Positions 1 to 11,569 of a DNA stretch of 64,000 nt are shown here, piece after piece. The notes beneath the pieces are model-generated. The model did no database searches. It was not told the DNA's origin and saw nothing but the letters and a program-made list of their open reading frames with translations. The stretch comes from Pyropia yezoensis. Taxonomy: Eukaryota; Rhodophyta; Bangiophyceae; Bangiales; Bangiaceae. A program made the position numbers and the translations under genes. The DNA lies in NCBI GenBank assembly GCA_009829735.1, contig CM020620.1, positions 5,386,299-5,450,298 on the forward strand, written 5' to 3'. The number at the start of each line of letters is the position of its first letter. Positions within the stretch are counted from its first letter, which is position 1.

Positions 1-1166
1 CTGCCTCCAGCTGCAGCCGCGTCGCGTGCCACGCACGAGGCCCTCCCGCAACCAGTGTCCCGTTTTTTGGGGGGGTGGACGCGCGCCCAAGATCCGGTCG
101 CATCGAATCGTCGCCCGCCTTTGCTGCTGTCTGCCGGCGGTCGTGTCTCGCGGTTGCACCGCGTTGACGGTCGATCCGAGCACGAGCTGGCGGGGTGCGC
201 CGCCGGGAGGCCTTGCCGCGTGTGGTGGCGGCAACCTGCCGCCCGCAGGCTCGTCTGCTTGCACTGACGCGTCCGTGGCGGGGTGGGGGGGGGTGGGGGG
301 GGTGGGGGGGAGTGGCAATGGGGGGGGATGGGTTGTTGCCACCAGGCGGGATAGGGAAGGTGCCTCTGCGGATGCCGCGGAAGTAGGCAGTGACGCACGC
401 TGTGGCAACCTGCTGGTAATGGACTGTGTGCGGGGGCGAGGGGGAAGAGCAAGGTGGTGATTGCAGCCAGTCCAGACAATGCATACAAGACCAACAGGCC
501 ATCACAGAGCAAAGAAGAATGGGAGACAGTCTGCAGGCGGCGCAGCAGCAGTGTGGCTGCGGCTGCGAGTTGAGTCCTGCTGATGTCGGAGACGTGGGCG
601 GCGCTGGCGGAGTCGACGACGTCGCGCTGCGTGGTCTTTTCCGCGGCCATGATGGCGCCCGCGCTCACCCCTTCTTGTAGGTGACCAACAGCTGAGACTC
701 CAACGTGGTGCGGATGTGTCCCATGCTTCAAGCCTGCGTCATAATCCTGCAGCTGGCCTATCCCCCTACCCATCCCACCTATTCGTTTGTGTCGAGAGCG
801 TACTGTGCTGCTTTGATCGCAGCCGTGGGGTTTGCTCTCGGCGTCAACGGTGAGCAGGCTGGAGGGGTGCTCACCGTCTGGCTCGTTCGCCTCCCTTTTC
901 ATGTCATCCCCTTCAACCGATGGAAGGTCATGACCATTTAGAGAGACCTAAGAAGGCGCGTCGTTCTTGTCAATTTCAAGGCTCACGTTTTCTGAGCCGT
1001 GTGCCTCTTCCCTTGGACTACAAGAGGCGGCGGCTTTTGCAGGCAGGAAGCGGAAGGGGCGCACGACACCAATGAAACATGGCGCCGCTGGACGCAATTC
1101 AGTATGTATAGCAAATCCGTGACAGCAGTCTGACAGCGGGGAGTGTACAAAGACCCGTATGAAACA
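1..1166. other. No recognisable gene; GC-rich then more balanced sequence
   Basis: This stretch has open frames only up to about 144 codons, all with the arginine/glycine/proline composition expected of GC-rich shadows. A G-rich run lies at about 282-330. From about 700 the base composition becomes more balanced, leading into the transposon remnant that starts at 1167. I see no supported gene, RNA or promoter here. Confidence 0.5.
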
Positions 1167-1942
1167 CAGTCATTATTCGGTTATATGCGGCTCGATTATA
1201 TGACAGGGTCACATAATCAAGCTTCCTCGCCCGAGGGCGATTCCTGTTTTCCAGAGAGTTGCTCCATAATTTTATACGTTGCGCAGGACTGACCGTGGGC
1301 GCGCCTCACCGATTCGGCTCATCCCTCTCGCTGACGCCGCCGCCGACCAACACCATCCGGAGGGACGCCGCCAAGATTATCGCTGAGGAGTGGGAGAAGG
1401 TCACTGCGGTGCAGCTGGCTAACTGCTGGCTCACTGCAGAGGTCTTGCCGGACGAGGCAGCCGCTGAAGTGCGCCGGCAGCTGCACGGGGTCGTACCTGT
1501 GGCGGATAACGTCCACACTGACGTTTCTGAGGTGGTAGCTTTGATGGCTAACAGCCGCTTGTGGGACGATTTTGAGGGTGTGTCTGACAATGAGCGCTCC
1601 GTTGCTGTTGAGCAGTGGTTTGCTGCGGAGGATGATGTGGAGGCGTTGGATGAGACGGTCGACATGGCGCTAGGGGAGGGGGAGGACGAGTGCGAGGAGT
1701 AGATGCCTTCGTGCTATTGTGGTTGTGACTGGTCGTGCGTAGGAAGCAACTTGTGCGCCTGACTGGTGCGCCCTGCTCGCCTCACCCGATGACGCGGATT
1801 TCTTGCGAGCGTGTAACTTGATCGGTCGACACTGCTGCGACGCCCGGCGGTGTTTGTCAGTCCACGCACTCGTTGCGAATCCGCTGTAAATGACATTCCG
1901 ATTTAACCCATAGCCCCCCTTCATATAGTCGAATAATGACTG
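1167..1942. mobile_element. pogo/Tigger-like DNA transposon remnant (deletion derivative)
   Basis: Terminal inverted repeats of about 22 bp are visible: the left end starts CAGTCATTATTCGGTTATATG, and the complement of the right end, read back from 1942, starts CAGTCATTATTCGACTATATG. The left subterminal sequence repeats a CGATTATATG-type word, as many pogo/Tigger ends do. Inside is the C-terminal part of a DDE transposase. At 776 bp it is too short for an autonomous element of this family (usually 1.5-3 kb), so it is an internally deleted copy. TA follows the right end, but CA precedes the left end. An 8-bp GTATGAAA occurs beside both ends (1157-1164 and 1942-1949), which a simple TA duplication does not explain. 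Confidence 0.7.
1340..1702 (+). pseudogene. C-terminal fragment of pogo/CENP-B-type DDE transposase
   Basis: The frame ending at the stop at 1700-1702 contains a segment reading WEKVTAVQLANCWLTAEVLP. This matches the conserved region after the catalytic core of DDE_1 (pogo, Tigger, jerky/CENP-B) transposases, where a W-x-x-V motif is followed by a Cys-Trp pair and a short helix. The tail is acidic (EGEDECEE), also typical of the family. No in-frame ATG precedes the conserved part and the N-terminal DNA-binding domains and the catalytic D-D-D residues are missing. The gene is therefore a remnant. It sits inside the 1167-1942 inverted repeats, which supports the assignment. Family assignment is by eye. 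Confidence 0.65.
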
Positions 1943-3391
1943 TATGAAAGCAAAGCACTTGCAGCGAACGAGCCATCATACTTCAGTATCTCGACGAGCC
2001 ACGGGTCAGCCAACTGTCACCCGCCGCGGATTGGGCGCTATGGTTGCCCGCGCCGCGTGTTTTCGTCCTGCGCCCTTTTGGTCCCTTCGCTCTGCGCGCC
2101 GATCAAGGTGCGCGCCGATCAAGGTGGTGTTGTGGGTCTCCGCGGCGGTGCGTCGGTCATTCGTCAGCTACCCGGCAACCACCGCCCCTGCTGGTCGTCC
2201 ATTTTGCGCCGCTCCCCCCAGCACGGCTTCCCATGAGCCATCTGTCATCCCACCGCCCCGGCCTTTGGCTGGCGCCGCTGCGCACCAACCCGGCGCTAAG
2301 GAGCCCCGGCGCGGAGCCGACCCGTTGAGTCATGCTCGCGCCAACCCGGTGCCGGAACCCGCTCCTGCCACCGACTTGGCCAGGAGCCGCGGCTGCTGAC
2401 CCCTTCTCTCCCTTCTCCTTTCTTCTGCCTGCCCTGCCCGTCGGGTGTCCACGACGCTCGTACGGCTCCCCAGATCGGCGCCGTCCATATCGGCCGGGGC
2501 AGCAGACTTTGTTGCCACGCGTGGTTTTCTCGATGGCCTTTTGGCTGGCGGTGTCGCAACAAATCCCCGTCGGTGGCTATGGCACCCGTCTGGGACGCGG
2601 CTGACCGCCAGACTTGACGGATGATGTGCCGTCAAGGCAGGGGGGTGAGGCAGAGGGGGTGCTGCAGTAGGGGCACGATCGTGTGCGGAGCGGTAGAGGC
2701 TGGCGCGGTGGGGGGTATTGTAGTCAACTGAGTGCCCGTTCTACCTGTATGTTTCCTGTCGGCCTGCACACGCACCCCTCCTCCGCCATATCGTGGTGTG
2801 CTGGTCGGTGCATGTGGCTTCGTGGGGCGCGGAGGTGCTGTCGCGGCATGTGGAGGCGGGGCTCCCCAAGGGGGCCTCCAGCGTGGGCAGAGGAGGGACG
2901 TCACTAGCGACTTACCTTTGGGGCGGCTCCGACGTGGCTTGCCCGAGGTGGCCTGCGTTTCAGTCGCGCCGCTTGCGCCGAGGCGCTGTTGTTTTCGACA
3001 GGCCGGCCATGCACTGAGAACGCAGCTGACCCCTTGCGGCGGAGTTGCTTCTGTGGGGGGGCAGGGCCTGCGCAGGCCGCCCTGTGCCAGCCTGTGGACC
3101 GCCTGTCCCGTGCCGGCCTGGGGGAGGGGGAACGCACAGGGTGGCTGACCGTCGCCGCGGCCCGGCCGGCGAGCCATCGTTTATGTGGGCGTCGTGAGCG
3201 CAGGATGGGCGGGGAGGGGCGGAGTCGGTGACAGACGTCGACCCGTGCTCCACTGAGGGAGGTCGTCCGCGCCCTCCCCTTTTGCGAGGACGCTGTTGTC
3301 TTGGTGCGCTCTGCGTGGTGCCGCTCTCTTGGGCCAAGAGGCCGCCGGCCGTTGTACTGGCTCGTAGGACGTGGACCTGCCTGTGATTGAC
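1943..3391. other. GC-rich intergenic region upstream of the ABC transporter
   Basis: All reading frames here are arginine/proline/glycine-rich and none resembles a known protein. At 2101-2125 a 14-base word (GCGCCGATCAAGGT) is directly duplicated. The region just before 3392 should contain the transporter promoter and 5' leader, but I see no TATA-like element. Confidence 0.4.
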
Positions 3392-6300
3392 ATGGCGTCG
3401 CCCGGCTCAGCGGTTGCTAGCGCGGAGGTGTTCTCAGCGGTTGCTGAAGTCGTTGATATGCCCCCCCTCGGGCCTCTTCCTGCCGATAAGCCTGGCAGTG
3501 GTTGCGGCGGCAGCGGCGGCGGCAGCGGTGATGGTAGTGGAGGTGGCGATGAGGGTGTCGATGGCGGTGGTGGCGGCGGTGGTGACAGCGGCAATGGCGG
3601 CAGCGATAGCAGCACGCGCAGCAGTGACTCCACGGCTGGCTGTGGGTCAAACGGCTCCTCCGCAAGCGAGACCATCAAGGCACCAACGCTCGTGGACGCC
3701 CCTCTCCCTCCAGTGGGTGCGCTTGCGCTGTTTCGCTTTGCCACTCCCACTGAGGGGATTTTCATGGCTCTCGGTGGAGTTGCTGCGCTCATCCACGGCA
3801 CCCTCGCGCCCATTGGCATTGTTGTGCTCGGCAACGCCTTCAATTCGGGCATGGCGACCGCTGGTGGGGACCTGGACTCGGACACCCGCGCTGAGCTGAA
3901 CAAACTGGCTGTTCGGCTGGTGTACCTGTCTGCCGCCGCCTTTGTCGCTTCCTTTGCGCAGGTGGCGTGCTTCACGCATACGGCTACCGCCCAGGGCGCG
4001 CGCATCAGGAAGCTCTACCTGGCCTCCCTTTTGCGCCAGGAAATGGCTTGGATGGACACAAACGACCCCGGGGAACTCACCGCCCGGGTTGCGTCGGATG
4101 TGGACGTGATGGTGTTGGGGATGGGGGCCAAGGTGGCGTACGCCGTCCAGCACATGTCCACCTTCCTCTCTGGCCTGACCGTGTCGTTTATGGTTGGATG
4201 GCAGCTGGCTCTCGGTGTCCTCGCTACCGTGCCTGTCCTCTTTGGCTCCGCTGCCTTTGTGGCCCGCTCTGTTGCCCGCTCCTCGGCGACCACCCAGGCT
4301 TCGTACACGGCTGCAGGCAGCGTTGCTGCCGAAGCGTTTCGCCTTTTCCGCACTGTCGCCGTGTTTGGGAGGGAGGAGGCCGAGGCCGCCCGGTACGTGG
4401 CTATTCTCCGCGGCGCCGTTACGGACGCCGAACGCCAGTGCCATGTGACGGGCATGGGCAACGGCTTGACGCTCATCCTGACCAAGGCCAGCTATGCTTT
4501 CTCGTTTTGGTTGGGCGGCCGCCTGGTGCGGTCTGGCGCCATTGACGCTGGAGCCGTGTACACCGTGTTTTTTGCTACCGTTACGGGGTCGATGGGCCTT
4601 GGCCACGCGCTGCCGGCTTTGGAAGCGGTGGCCGCTGCCCGTGGCGCGGCGCCGCGCGTCTTTGCTGTCATTGACCGGACGAGCGCGATGGACCCGCTGG
4701 ACGCAGATAGAGGGCAGGTGGTGGAGAAGGGTGCGGCGGGTGACATCGCGCTCGAGGGCGTGCGCTTTGCGTATCCGCGGGGAGGGGGGGCGCCCGCTCT
4801 GGATGGATTCAGCGCGTCTGTTAGGCGTGGGCAGACGTTGGCGCTGGTGGGTCCTAGCGGGTGTGGCAAAGTACGTGGCGCGTTCGTGGCTTTTGTCGAG
4901 CTGTGGGGCCATGGCGACGAAGGGCAGTGGGGGGTGGGCTGTGATGCAGTGGCGCATGCCCGTCTGAGGCTTTGGAAGCCTTGGCCTGTGAGTCCGTTGA
5001 TATGGATGGGGTAGCGGTGCTGGTGCGAGCAGGTTTGGTGGTATTCGGTACGTGTGCCCACTGTGAGTATGCCTGCTAACCTTTTCTTTTGCATGACTGC
5101 TTGCTCCCTGCCTGCGCTTGTATCTTTTCCTATCCTGTTGGTTCCTTCTGTGTATGATGCACGGACAGACGACGGTCGCCCAGCTGCTTGCGCGGCTGTA
5201 TGACCCTCAAGAGGGCACTGTTCGTCTCGATGGTGTCGACATACGAGAGTACAACGTGCCATGGCTGCGTGCCCAGCTGGGGTTTGTGTCGCAGATGCCC
5301 ATCTTGTTCTCCTTGTCGATTGCTGACAATATTGCTCTGGGCGCTGGCGTCGTGGTTTCTTCCAATGCCGACGGCGGACGGTCGCTCAAGCCCGCGACTG
5401 TCACCCACGCGGACATTGTCGCCGCTGCCACTGCCGCCCACGCTCACCAGTTCATTGCTGCTCTCCCCGACGGCTACAACACGATTATGGGTCCACGGGG
5501 GGCGTCGCTGAGTGGCGGCCAGCGGCAGCGCATTGCGCTCGCGCGCGCCCTTGTACGCCGCCCCGCCGTGCTGGTGCTGGACGAGGCCACTGCGGCGCTC
5601 GACGCGTCTTGCGAGCAAGCCGTGGCGATGGCGCTGCGTTCGGTGGCGCGGGACGGGACGACAATTGTGATCATTGCCCACCGGCTGGCGACGGTTCACG
5701 ACGCGGATGCCATCCTGGTCATGGATGGGGGGCGTGTCGTGGAGGGGGGAACGCACGCGACGTTGGTGAGCCGCCCGGGCGGGGTGTACCGCCGGCTGGT
5801 CGAGGCGCAGGCGCTCCGGGCCGTGGGGCACTCGGCTAGCCTTACCGTTGGGGGGGAGGATGACCCCGCAGTGGACGCAGGACCTGAATTGGAGGAGACC
5901 AACGTTGTCGGCGCGGTAGCAGGCTCGCCGACAGCCAAGGGTGCTCCCGCCGCGGGTGCGCTAGACGGTCTGGCCGCGCCGGCCGCTGGGCCAAGCGAAT
6001 CTGGTGACGATGCCGTCGTCTGCTCCAGCGACAGCAACGCCCCTTGTCCCTCGTCGATGCGCATTGTGGTGCGCGCGATGGGCCTCCACTCGCTTCGCCG
6101 GTGGGCGCTGGTGGTCTTGGGGGTGGCGGGCTCTTTCCTCGTGGGCGTCACCTTCCCGTTGCTTGGCCTGCTGGTCGCCGAAATGGTCCTCCTTCTGGGC
6201 GATCCCACGGGGCGCGCTGCCGTGCGTGTGAACACCTTCACCCTCTATGTACTGGCGCTAGGCGCTGTGTCCTGTGTCGCTACATACGCGCAGGTGGTGT

Positions 6301-8084
6301 CGTTGGGGGTGGCGGGCGAGCGCCTGACCTTTCGCCTTCGTGCGGCCACCTTTCGGTCGCTGCTGCGCCAAGAGGCCGCCTTTTTTGACGACCACAAGGT
6401 GGGTACCCTGGTCTCGCTGTTGGAGAAGGATTGTGGCCTTGTCAAGGGCTTGACGGGCGACGTGCTCGCCACTGTCTTCTCCGTGATGGGTGCTGTGGTG
6501 GTGGGGTTGGGTGTTAGCTTTGGCTTTTGTTGGCGCTCCTCTGCGGTGGTGCTGGCCATATTTCCGGGTGTGGCGCTCGGCCACTACCTGGAGAACCGGG
6601 TGCTCATTGGCAACAACATGGCCTCCCGCGCATGGTTCACCCGCGCTGCTGCGGTGGCCTCCGAGGCGGTCGCGGATGTGCGGACGGTGGCAACCCTCGG
6701 CGCCCAGCACCACTTTGTCGATGCGTTTTCGGCAGAGCTGGAGGCCCCGGTCCGCCGCGGCCGCCGCACCGCCGTGACGGTGGGGGCGGGGTTTGGCTTT
6801 TCCGAGTCGTGCCTCTTTGGTGTGTCGGCCATCTGGGTGTGGTATGCGGCACGGCTGGGGGCCGCCTCGCAATGTGACTTTGGCGACGGCATGCGGGGGT
6901 TCATGGCGGTCCTGTTCACCATGGCGATGGTACGTTGGTGGGGAGTTGCGAGCCGCGGACGTATGGCCCTCTCTTGCAGTGTGTCTGGCTTGACTCTGGG
7001 CCTGGCCTCTTTTCAATCCTACTCTGCAAGCTGTTCTGTGCCAAGCAGATAGGAAGGACAGGCTGGCCGATGCTGACCCCCTGCGAGCCGTCACTTGTGC
7101 GTCCCCCTCGTTTGGATGGTGTCGTGACCACGTGGCTGTGTCCTCTATCCCCCTTCTTCACTCTTCTTATCACAGATTGGTATTGCCGGGGCCAAGGCAC
7201 CGGATATGGCTGCCGCCTTGAGCGCGGCCTCGGTGGTGTTCCGGGTCCTGGACCGCACATCGGCGATTGACGCGGCCAACCCCGCGGGTGCCTCCCCGCC
7301 CACCGTTGCCGGCGACGTTGCGCTTGACGACGTGCACTTTACCTACCCCACCCGCCCTGATGCGCAAGTTCTGCGTGGGCTGTCCACAGCCATGCCCGCG
7401 GGCGGTACGTTGGCGCTCGTCGGTCCGAGCGGCAGCGGCAAGTCCACCGTCCTGGCGCTGCTGGAGCGGCTGTACGACCCCTCCCATGGGACGGTCACGC
7501 TCGACGGCACCCCCGTGGGCGACTATGCGGTGTCGTCCCTGAGGTCCCACCAGGCGCTGGTGTCCCAGGAGCCCGACCTATTTTCCATGTCGATCCGCGA
7601 CAACATTGCCTATGGCTTCCCCGCCGACGCGGTCGTGACAGACGGGCAGATTGAGGCGGCCGCACGGATGGCGGCCGCCCACGACTTTATCGCTGCCCTC
7701 CCCGCCGGCTACGCCACCCGCCTCGGCGACGGGGGCAGCGGCCTCAGCGGCGGGCAGCGGCAGCGCCTGTGCATTGCACGGGCGGTGGTGCGGTCGCCGG
7801 CGGTGCTGCTGCTGGACGAGGCCACCTCGGCGCTGGACGTGGCCGCCGAGCGGGAGGTGCAGGCCGCGCTGGCCGCCGCGTCGACCGGGCGGACGACGGT
7901 GGTGGTGGCCCACCGGCTGTCGACCGTCACTCGCGCCGACTGCATTGCGGTGGTGCTGCGGGGCGCCGTTGTGGAGGCGGGCACGCACGCGACGCTGCTG
8001 GCGGCGGGGGGGGTGTACGCGCGGCTCGTGGAGGACCAGGAGGTGCTGAGCGCAGAGCCGGACGGGGGGACGCGCCGTGCGTGA
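3392..8084 (+). CDS. ABCB-type full ABC transporter (P-glycoprotein-like), three exons
   Basis: Coding exons are 3392-4870, 5169-6929 and 7176-8084, giving 1382 residues in the order TMD-NBD-TMD-NBD. It is probably an ATP-driven exporter of lipids, peptides or hydrophobic compounds in the plasma or an internal membrane. Residues 1-110 are a Ser/Gly-rich acidic leader. The first membrane domain is about 115-410 and NBD1 about 460-720: Walker A GPSGCGKT (split by intron 1), signature LSGGQRQR near 606, Walker B VLVLDEATAALD near 628, H-loop His near 661. The second membrane domain is about 790-1080. NBD2 has Walker A GPSGSGKST near 1163, LSGGQRQR near 1270, VLLLDEATSALD near 1291 and VVAHRLS near 1325. 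Both ATP sites look intact. Family length is usually about 1280; the excess is the N-terminal leader and linker. I chose the ATG at 3392; an in-frame GTG at 3371 is not a credible eukaryotic start. The exact substrate cannot be read from sequence. Confidence 0.93.
4871..5168 (+). other. Intron 1 of the ABCB transporter
   Basis: This 298-base phase-0 intron begins GTACGT and ends GGACAG. Removing it joins GPSGCGK to TTVAQLL, which restores a normal Walker A motif. The frame runs to a stop inside the intron, which confirms splicing is needed. Confidence 0.9.
6930..7175 (+). other. Intron 2 of the ABCB transporter
   Basis: This 246-base phase-0 intron begins GTACGT directly after an ATG codon and ends CACAG after a pyrimidine-rich run. 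Joining the exons gives ...FTMAM-IGIAGAKAPD, the expected end of the second membrane domain. Confidence 0.88.
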
Positions 8085-10350
8085 CCCCCGTGGACCGCAA
8101 GGTGCGGTGCGCGCGGGGTGCACCGGGTGGCACGCCGCGCTGGTTTGGGGGGTTTCCGCCTGCTGGTGCGCCGCCGCGCCACTGCGGGCCGACGGTCGTC
8201 GCCGCTGGGGTAGCGGCCGTCATCCGCTCTCCCCCTTGCCGCGGCGCACGCGTGGCGAGCTGCCCCCCACGCCCTTCCCCGTGGCCTTGCCTTTCCCACC
8301 GCTTGACCCACCTTCTCACCCACACGCCGGCCACAGACTGCACGTGCTGCGTTCCTTTGGGTGGGAAGGGTTATGTATTGAATTCGTCTTTTTGCCTAGA
8401 TAAACTGTTCCCTTCGTCGTGGCCCAACCCCCCCCCCCCCGTCCGACGCCAGCCACGCCTGCCACGCCTGCTCCATGCCACGTCATCCATGTCGGGCAGC
8501 CACACGATGGCGGTAAGGGGGCGGTCCTTGAACGTCCCCGCCCGGCCGAGCACCCCACTCCCGCAGTGACCAACACCCTCCGCCACCTGCGCGCGCCGCG
8601 CGCCACGGGGGCAGTGGTGGTGGCGTTGATCACCGGCAGGGCCGCCGACGTTACGATGCCATTTGTATACAATGGCCGACGAGGGAGAAGGAGGGGCGCC
8701 CCGTAACGCGCTGCATGGGGCCGCCCGCGGCAGCAGCCGACCATGCGGGCGATGCAAAGGGTGGTGTCCGCCGCGGCGAGCGTCACGGAGGAGGGGGCGG
8801 CGGCCAAGGGCCTCCGAGAGGAGCGCTGCCGCAAAGGAAGCGGCGAGGAGGAGGCGAGCCACCGACGGTGGCGAGGAGGGGGAAGGCCACGCAGGTCCAC
8901 CGCGCAAATGAAGACGCGAATGTGCGGCCGTATGCAGCCCGGGTAGCACCGTGCGGCTGGGACAGCCCCAACGGTGCCACTAGCCAACCCCCGGAACCCG
9001 ACGCGGTTCACCCCCGCCGGCACGACCACCGCCGCCAGTGTCTCAGATGACGACTCACCCCTGTGGCGAGTCCCCGCTGCTGGGGTAGTCGCTCCACCCC
9101 ACCACGTGGTGGTGTTCACGCCGCCGCCGCCGCCGCCCAAGGGGCGCCCGCCAACTGTCCGCCCACCCGCCCCACTCTGCTTCCCGCTTTCGTCCCTTGG
9201 TTACTCCCCCTGCCCCGCCCACCACCCGCCCCCCACCCACCATTATTCCACTCTTCCTTCCCTCACGGCTGCCGCGGGGTTCTTGTGTTCTTTGCGCTCG
9301 GCCGGTTCACCACCCTTCCCCTCTCCGAACCGCCTCTCGGCCTCTTGGGAAAGGGGGGGCGGGGAGAGGAGGACGCGCATCCACCAGAGGAGGGCTCTAC
9401 CGCCGCCGCCGTCGACGCCGTCACGGCCGCCGCCCGGCCGCCCGGCCGGCGGGCGTGTGCGGCCCCCGCATGAAGACGCAGACGGCGTCGTCGGCGGCTG
9501 CCGCCGCCCCAGACGCGGCGCCGGCTGTGGCGGGCGCTGGCTGGCCTCTGACGGCGCTGCCGGGTGGCACCGACCACGCCGCCGCGGCCGCTGCCGCCAC
9601 TCTGGCCGCCAGTCCCGGTGCCCACCGCTGCCGCCGACGACGATGACGACGGTGCCGCCGCCGCTGCTGCTGCCCCACCGGACCACCGCCATTGGGGGCG
9701 CCGAGGCGGCGGCCACGACCGCCGCCGACGGCGCCCCCATGTACGCTACCGCCGCGGCCACACCGACGCTGCCACAACGGCCCCAATTGACGCAAAAATC
9801 ACCCCAAGCGTCTGCTCAAGAGACTGTGCGCACCCCTCCCCTCCACCCCCCCCCCCCCCCCAACGGCTCGCCACAGACGTCATCTCCCCTTGTTGTGGAC
9901 CCCCGGGGCAATCCCCCCAATCCCCCCAATCCCCCCTGCAGCACACCTCGCTACCACCCACGCCATCGCCGGGGTGGCTGGGGGTTGGGGGCTTGACGGG
10001 GGCCACGGCGGTCGCGGCGGCCGGCGGCGAGCCGGCAGCGGCGGGCGACGTGGCGGCAGTGGGTGGGGCACGAGTGCCTCGGACCACAGTTGCCACGGAG
10101 GCGGTGGTGGCCGGCGACGGGGGTGGCGGCGGCGGCGGCGGCGGCGTCGCGACGGCGACGGGCGACCACGTGGCGGCGGTGGCGGATGCGCGCGTGCTGG
10201 CGTGTGGCGCGGCGGGAGCAGGTTGGCGGCCAACGGGTGCCCGCTCCGCCCCCTTTGATGCGTCAGACTTGTGTGGACACCCCCGCCGAGGCGGCGGGTT
10301 CCGCGGCCAGCGGCGGCGGCAGGCAGCGACCGTCGCGGGCGCCAACGTGC
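8085..10350. other. GC-rich low-complexity region, no supported gene
   Basis: The region holds poly-C runs (about 8419, 9848) and long CCG/GCC tracts at 9120-9700 and 9980-10200. Many frames stay open for 100-340 codons, but they are proline, alanine, glycine or arginine repeats without recognisable domains. Missing exons of the possible glycosyltransferase on the minus strand could lie here; I could not identify them. Confidence 0.4.
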
Positions 10351-10678
10351 GGCGAGCATGGCGAAAAAGTGCTCCTCGGGCACCAGCGACGGCGCCAGAA
10401 GCGCCAGCAGCTGCCGCGACAGGTCCCCCGTGACGGCTTTGGTGACAAAGTCCCGGTGGAGGGTCATCCACGCCTCGGCGGCGGCGTAGCGGAGGCGCAT
10501 CGTGTCCGGCGCGTCGAGCGGGTTGTCAAGCCCCGACTGGGCGAGCCGGTGGGGCTCCGCGCCCCCCGGCGCCACCGCCAGGGCGGTGTCAAAGGTGAGC
10601 TTGGCCAGCCGGTACCGGCGGAATGCGCGCCAAGTGGGCCTCGTGGAGGAAGCTGAGGAGGAAGCTGAGCCGCGACGC
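10351..10678 (-). pseudogene. Possible Core-2/I-branching (GT14-like) glycosyltransferase fragment
   Basis: On the minus strand a segment of about 110 residues reads like folded protein rather than low complexity. It contains AEAWMTLHRDFV followed about 35 residues later by VPEEHFFAMLA. In Core-2/I-branching type glycosyltransferases a W-x-x-L-x-R segment is followed at similar spacing by a P-(D/E)-E-x-(F/Y)-F-x-T/A-L motif. These are Golgi enzymes that transfer sugars to glycans. A CAG acceptor-like boundary lies at 10679 (minus strand, ...CTACTTGCAG), so this could be one exon. I see no convincing upstream or downstream exons, so it may be a fragment or a gene broken by sequence errors. The assignment is tentative. 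Confidence 0.3.
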
Positions 10679-10689
10679 CTGCAAGTAGG

Positions 10690-11505
10690 TCCTGTCACAA
10701 ATATCGAAGACATGCAAATGCAGTGAGACATTATGGTGGCCTCGGCTGCCCTCGCCACGAGGACACGCCGTCCATCACCTTGTCCGCGCGCGCGCTCCTC
10801 CTCACACCCAGTTAAGGGCGGACATAGCATATTCGACGGAGATGTAGCCCCCTCTTCCACCCCTCGCTAACGACGTCATCCGCGGCGCTGTAAATCGCCA
10901 AGTTTGGAGTGTTTCAGATTCTTCCAATGAGAAGCCTCAGTTCCATCGACCCTCTAACCATGTGGCGAGAACCCTATGTCCGCTCTCTGGGGGTCTTAAC
11001 TATGTGTGTTCTGAACGCCAGTGTGTTTACAACGGCGTTGCCGCTCATAAATTGTTGGTTTCTAGAAAAGGCGGCTCCAATGTGTCCTTCGTTTGAGTTG
11101 CCATGTTCTCTCCGGCGTTTGTGTCTACGTATTTTATTGACTGCTTCATACGGGACACGCGGACAAAAGGCCGAGATTATGGCGTGATTGGGCTGGGCGT
11201 GATTGGGCGCGATCGCACTTCACGCCCCGGTTTTGGGGGCGTGTTACCAAAGCCTTCTACTGGGCCAGCCCCCCATCCACCCCGCCCCTCCCATTGGGAC
11301 TGGCTTCATCATCATATTGACCCGCACGACTCCCCGTTGTCCCACACCCACTCGTACCCCACCACGCCCTCTACCCCAGCCGACACGCCGGTCGTTCACA
11401 CCCCCCCCCCCCCCCCCCCCCCCCCTGCCCGGCACAGACCCCGGCACCGGCCCCGGTTCCGCTCCTAGCCGCTCGTATCCTCTTCACAATAGGACCAACG
11501 GGAAC
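10690..11505. other. Intergenic region, partly AT-richer, with C25 tract
   Basis: From 10860 to 11180 the sequence is less GC-rich and has no credible gene. A run of 25 C residues lies at 11401-11425. The segment immediately before 11506 should hold the leader of the gene starting at 11544, but no motif stands out. Confidence 0.4.
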
Positions 11506-11569
11506 GAAAACGTAGGAGCCCCACACCGGCCATCTCTATCAAGATGGCCAGTGCGGCTCCTACGTTTTC
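11506..11569. repeat. Two-stage perfect hairpin over a predicted start codon
   Basis: The outer arms GAAAACGTAGGAGCC (11506-11520) and GGCTCCTACGTTTTC (11555-11569) are perfect complements over 15 bp. Inside them GGCCATCT (11528-11535) pairs with AGATGGCC (11542-11549) over 8 bp. The predicted ATG of the downstream gene (11544-11546) lies in the inner stem. This could be a translational control structure or the end of a small palindromic element. Confidence 0.85.

Noticed and set aside
3647..4957. 436-codon minus-strand frame
   Set aside because: It lies opposite conserved ABC transporter exon 1 and has the Arg/His/Gly composition of an antisense shadow.
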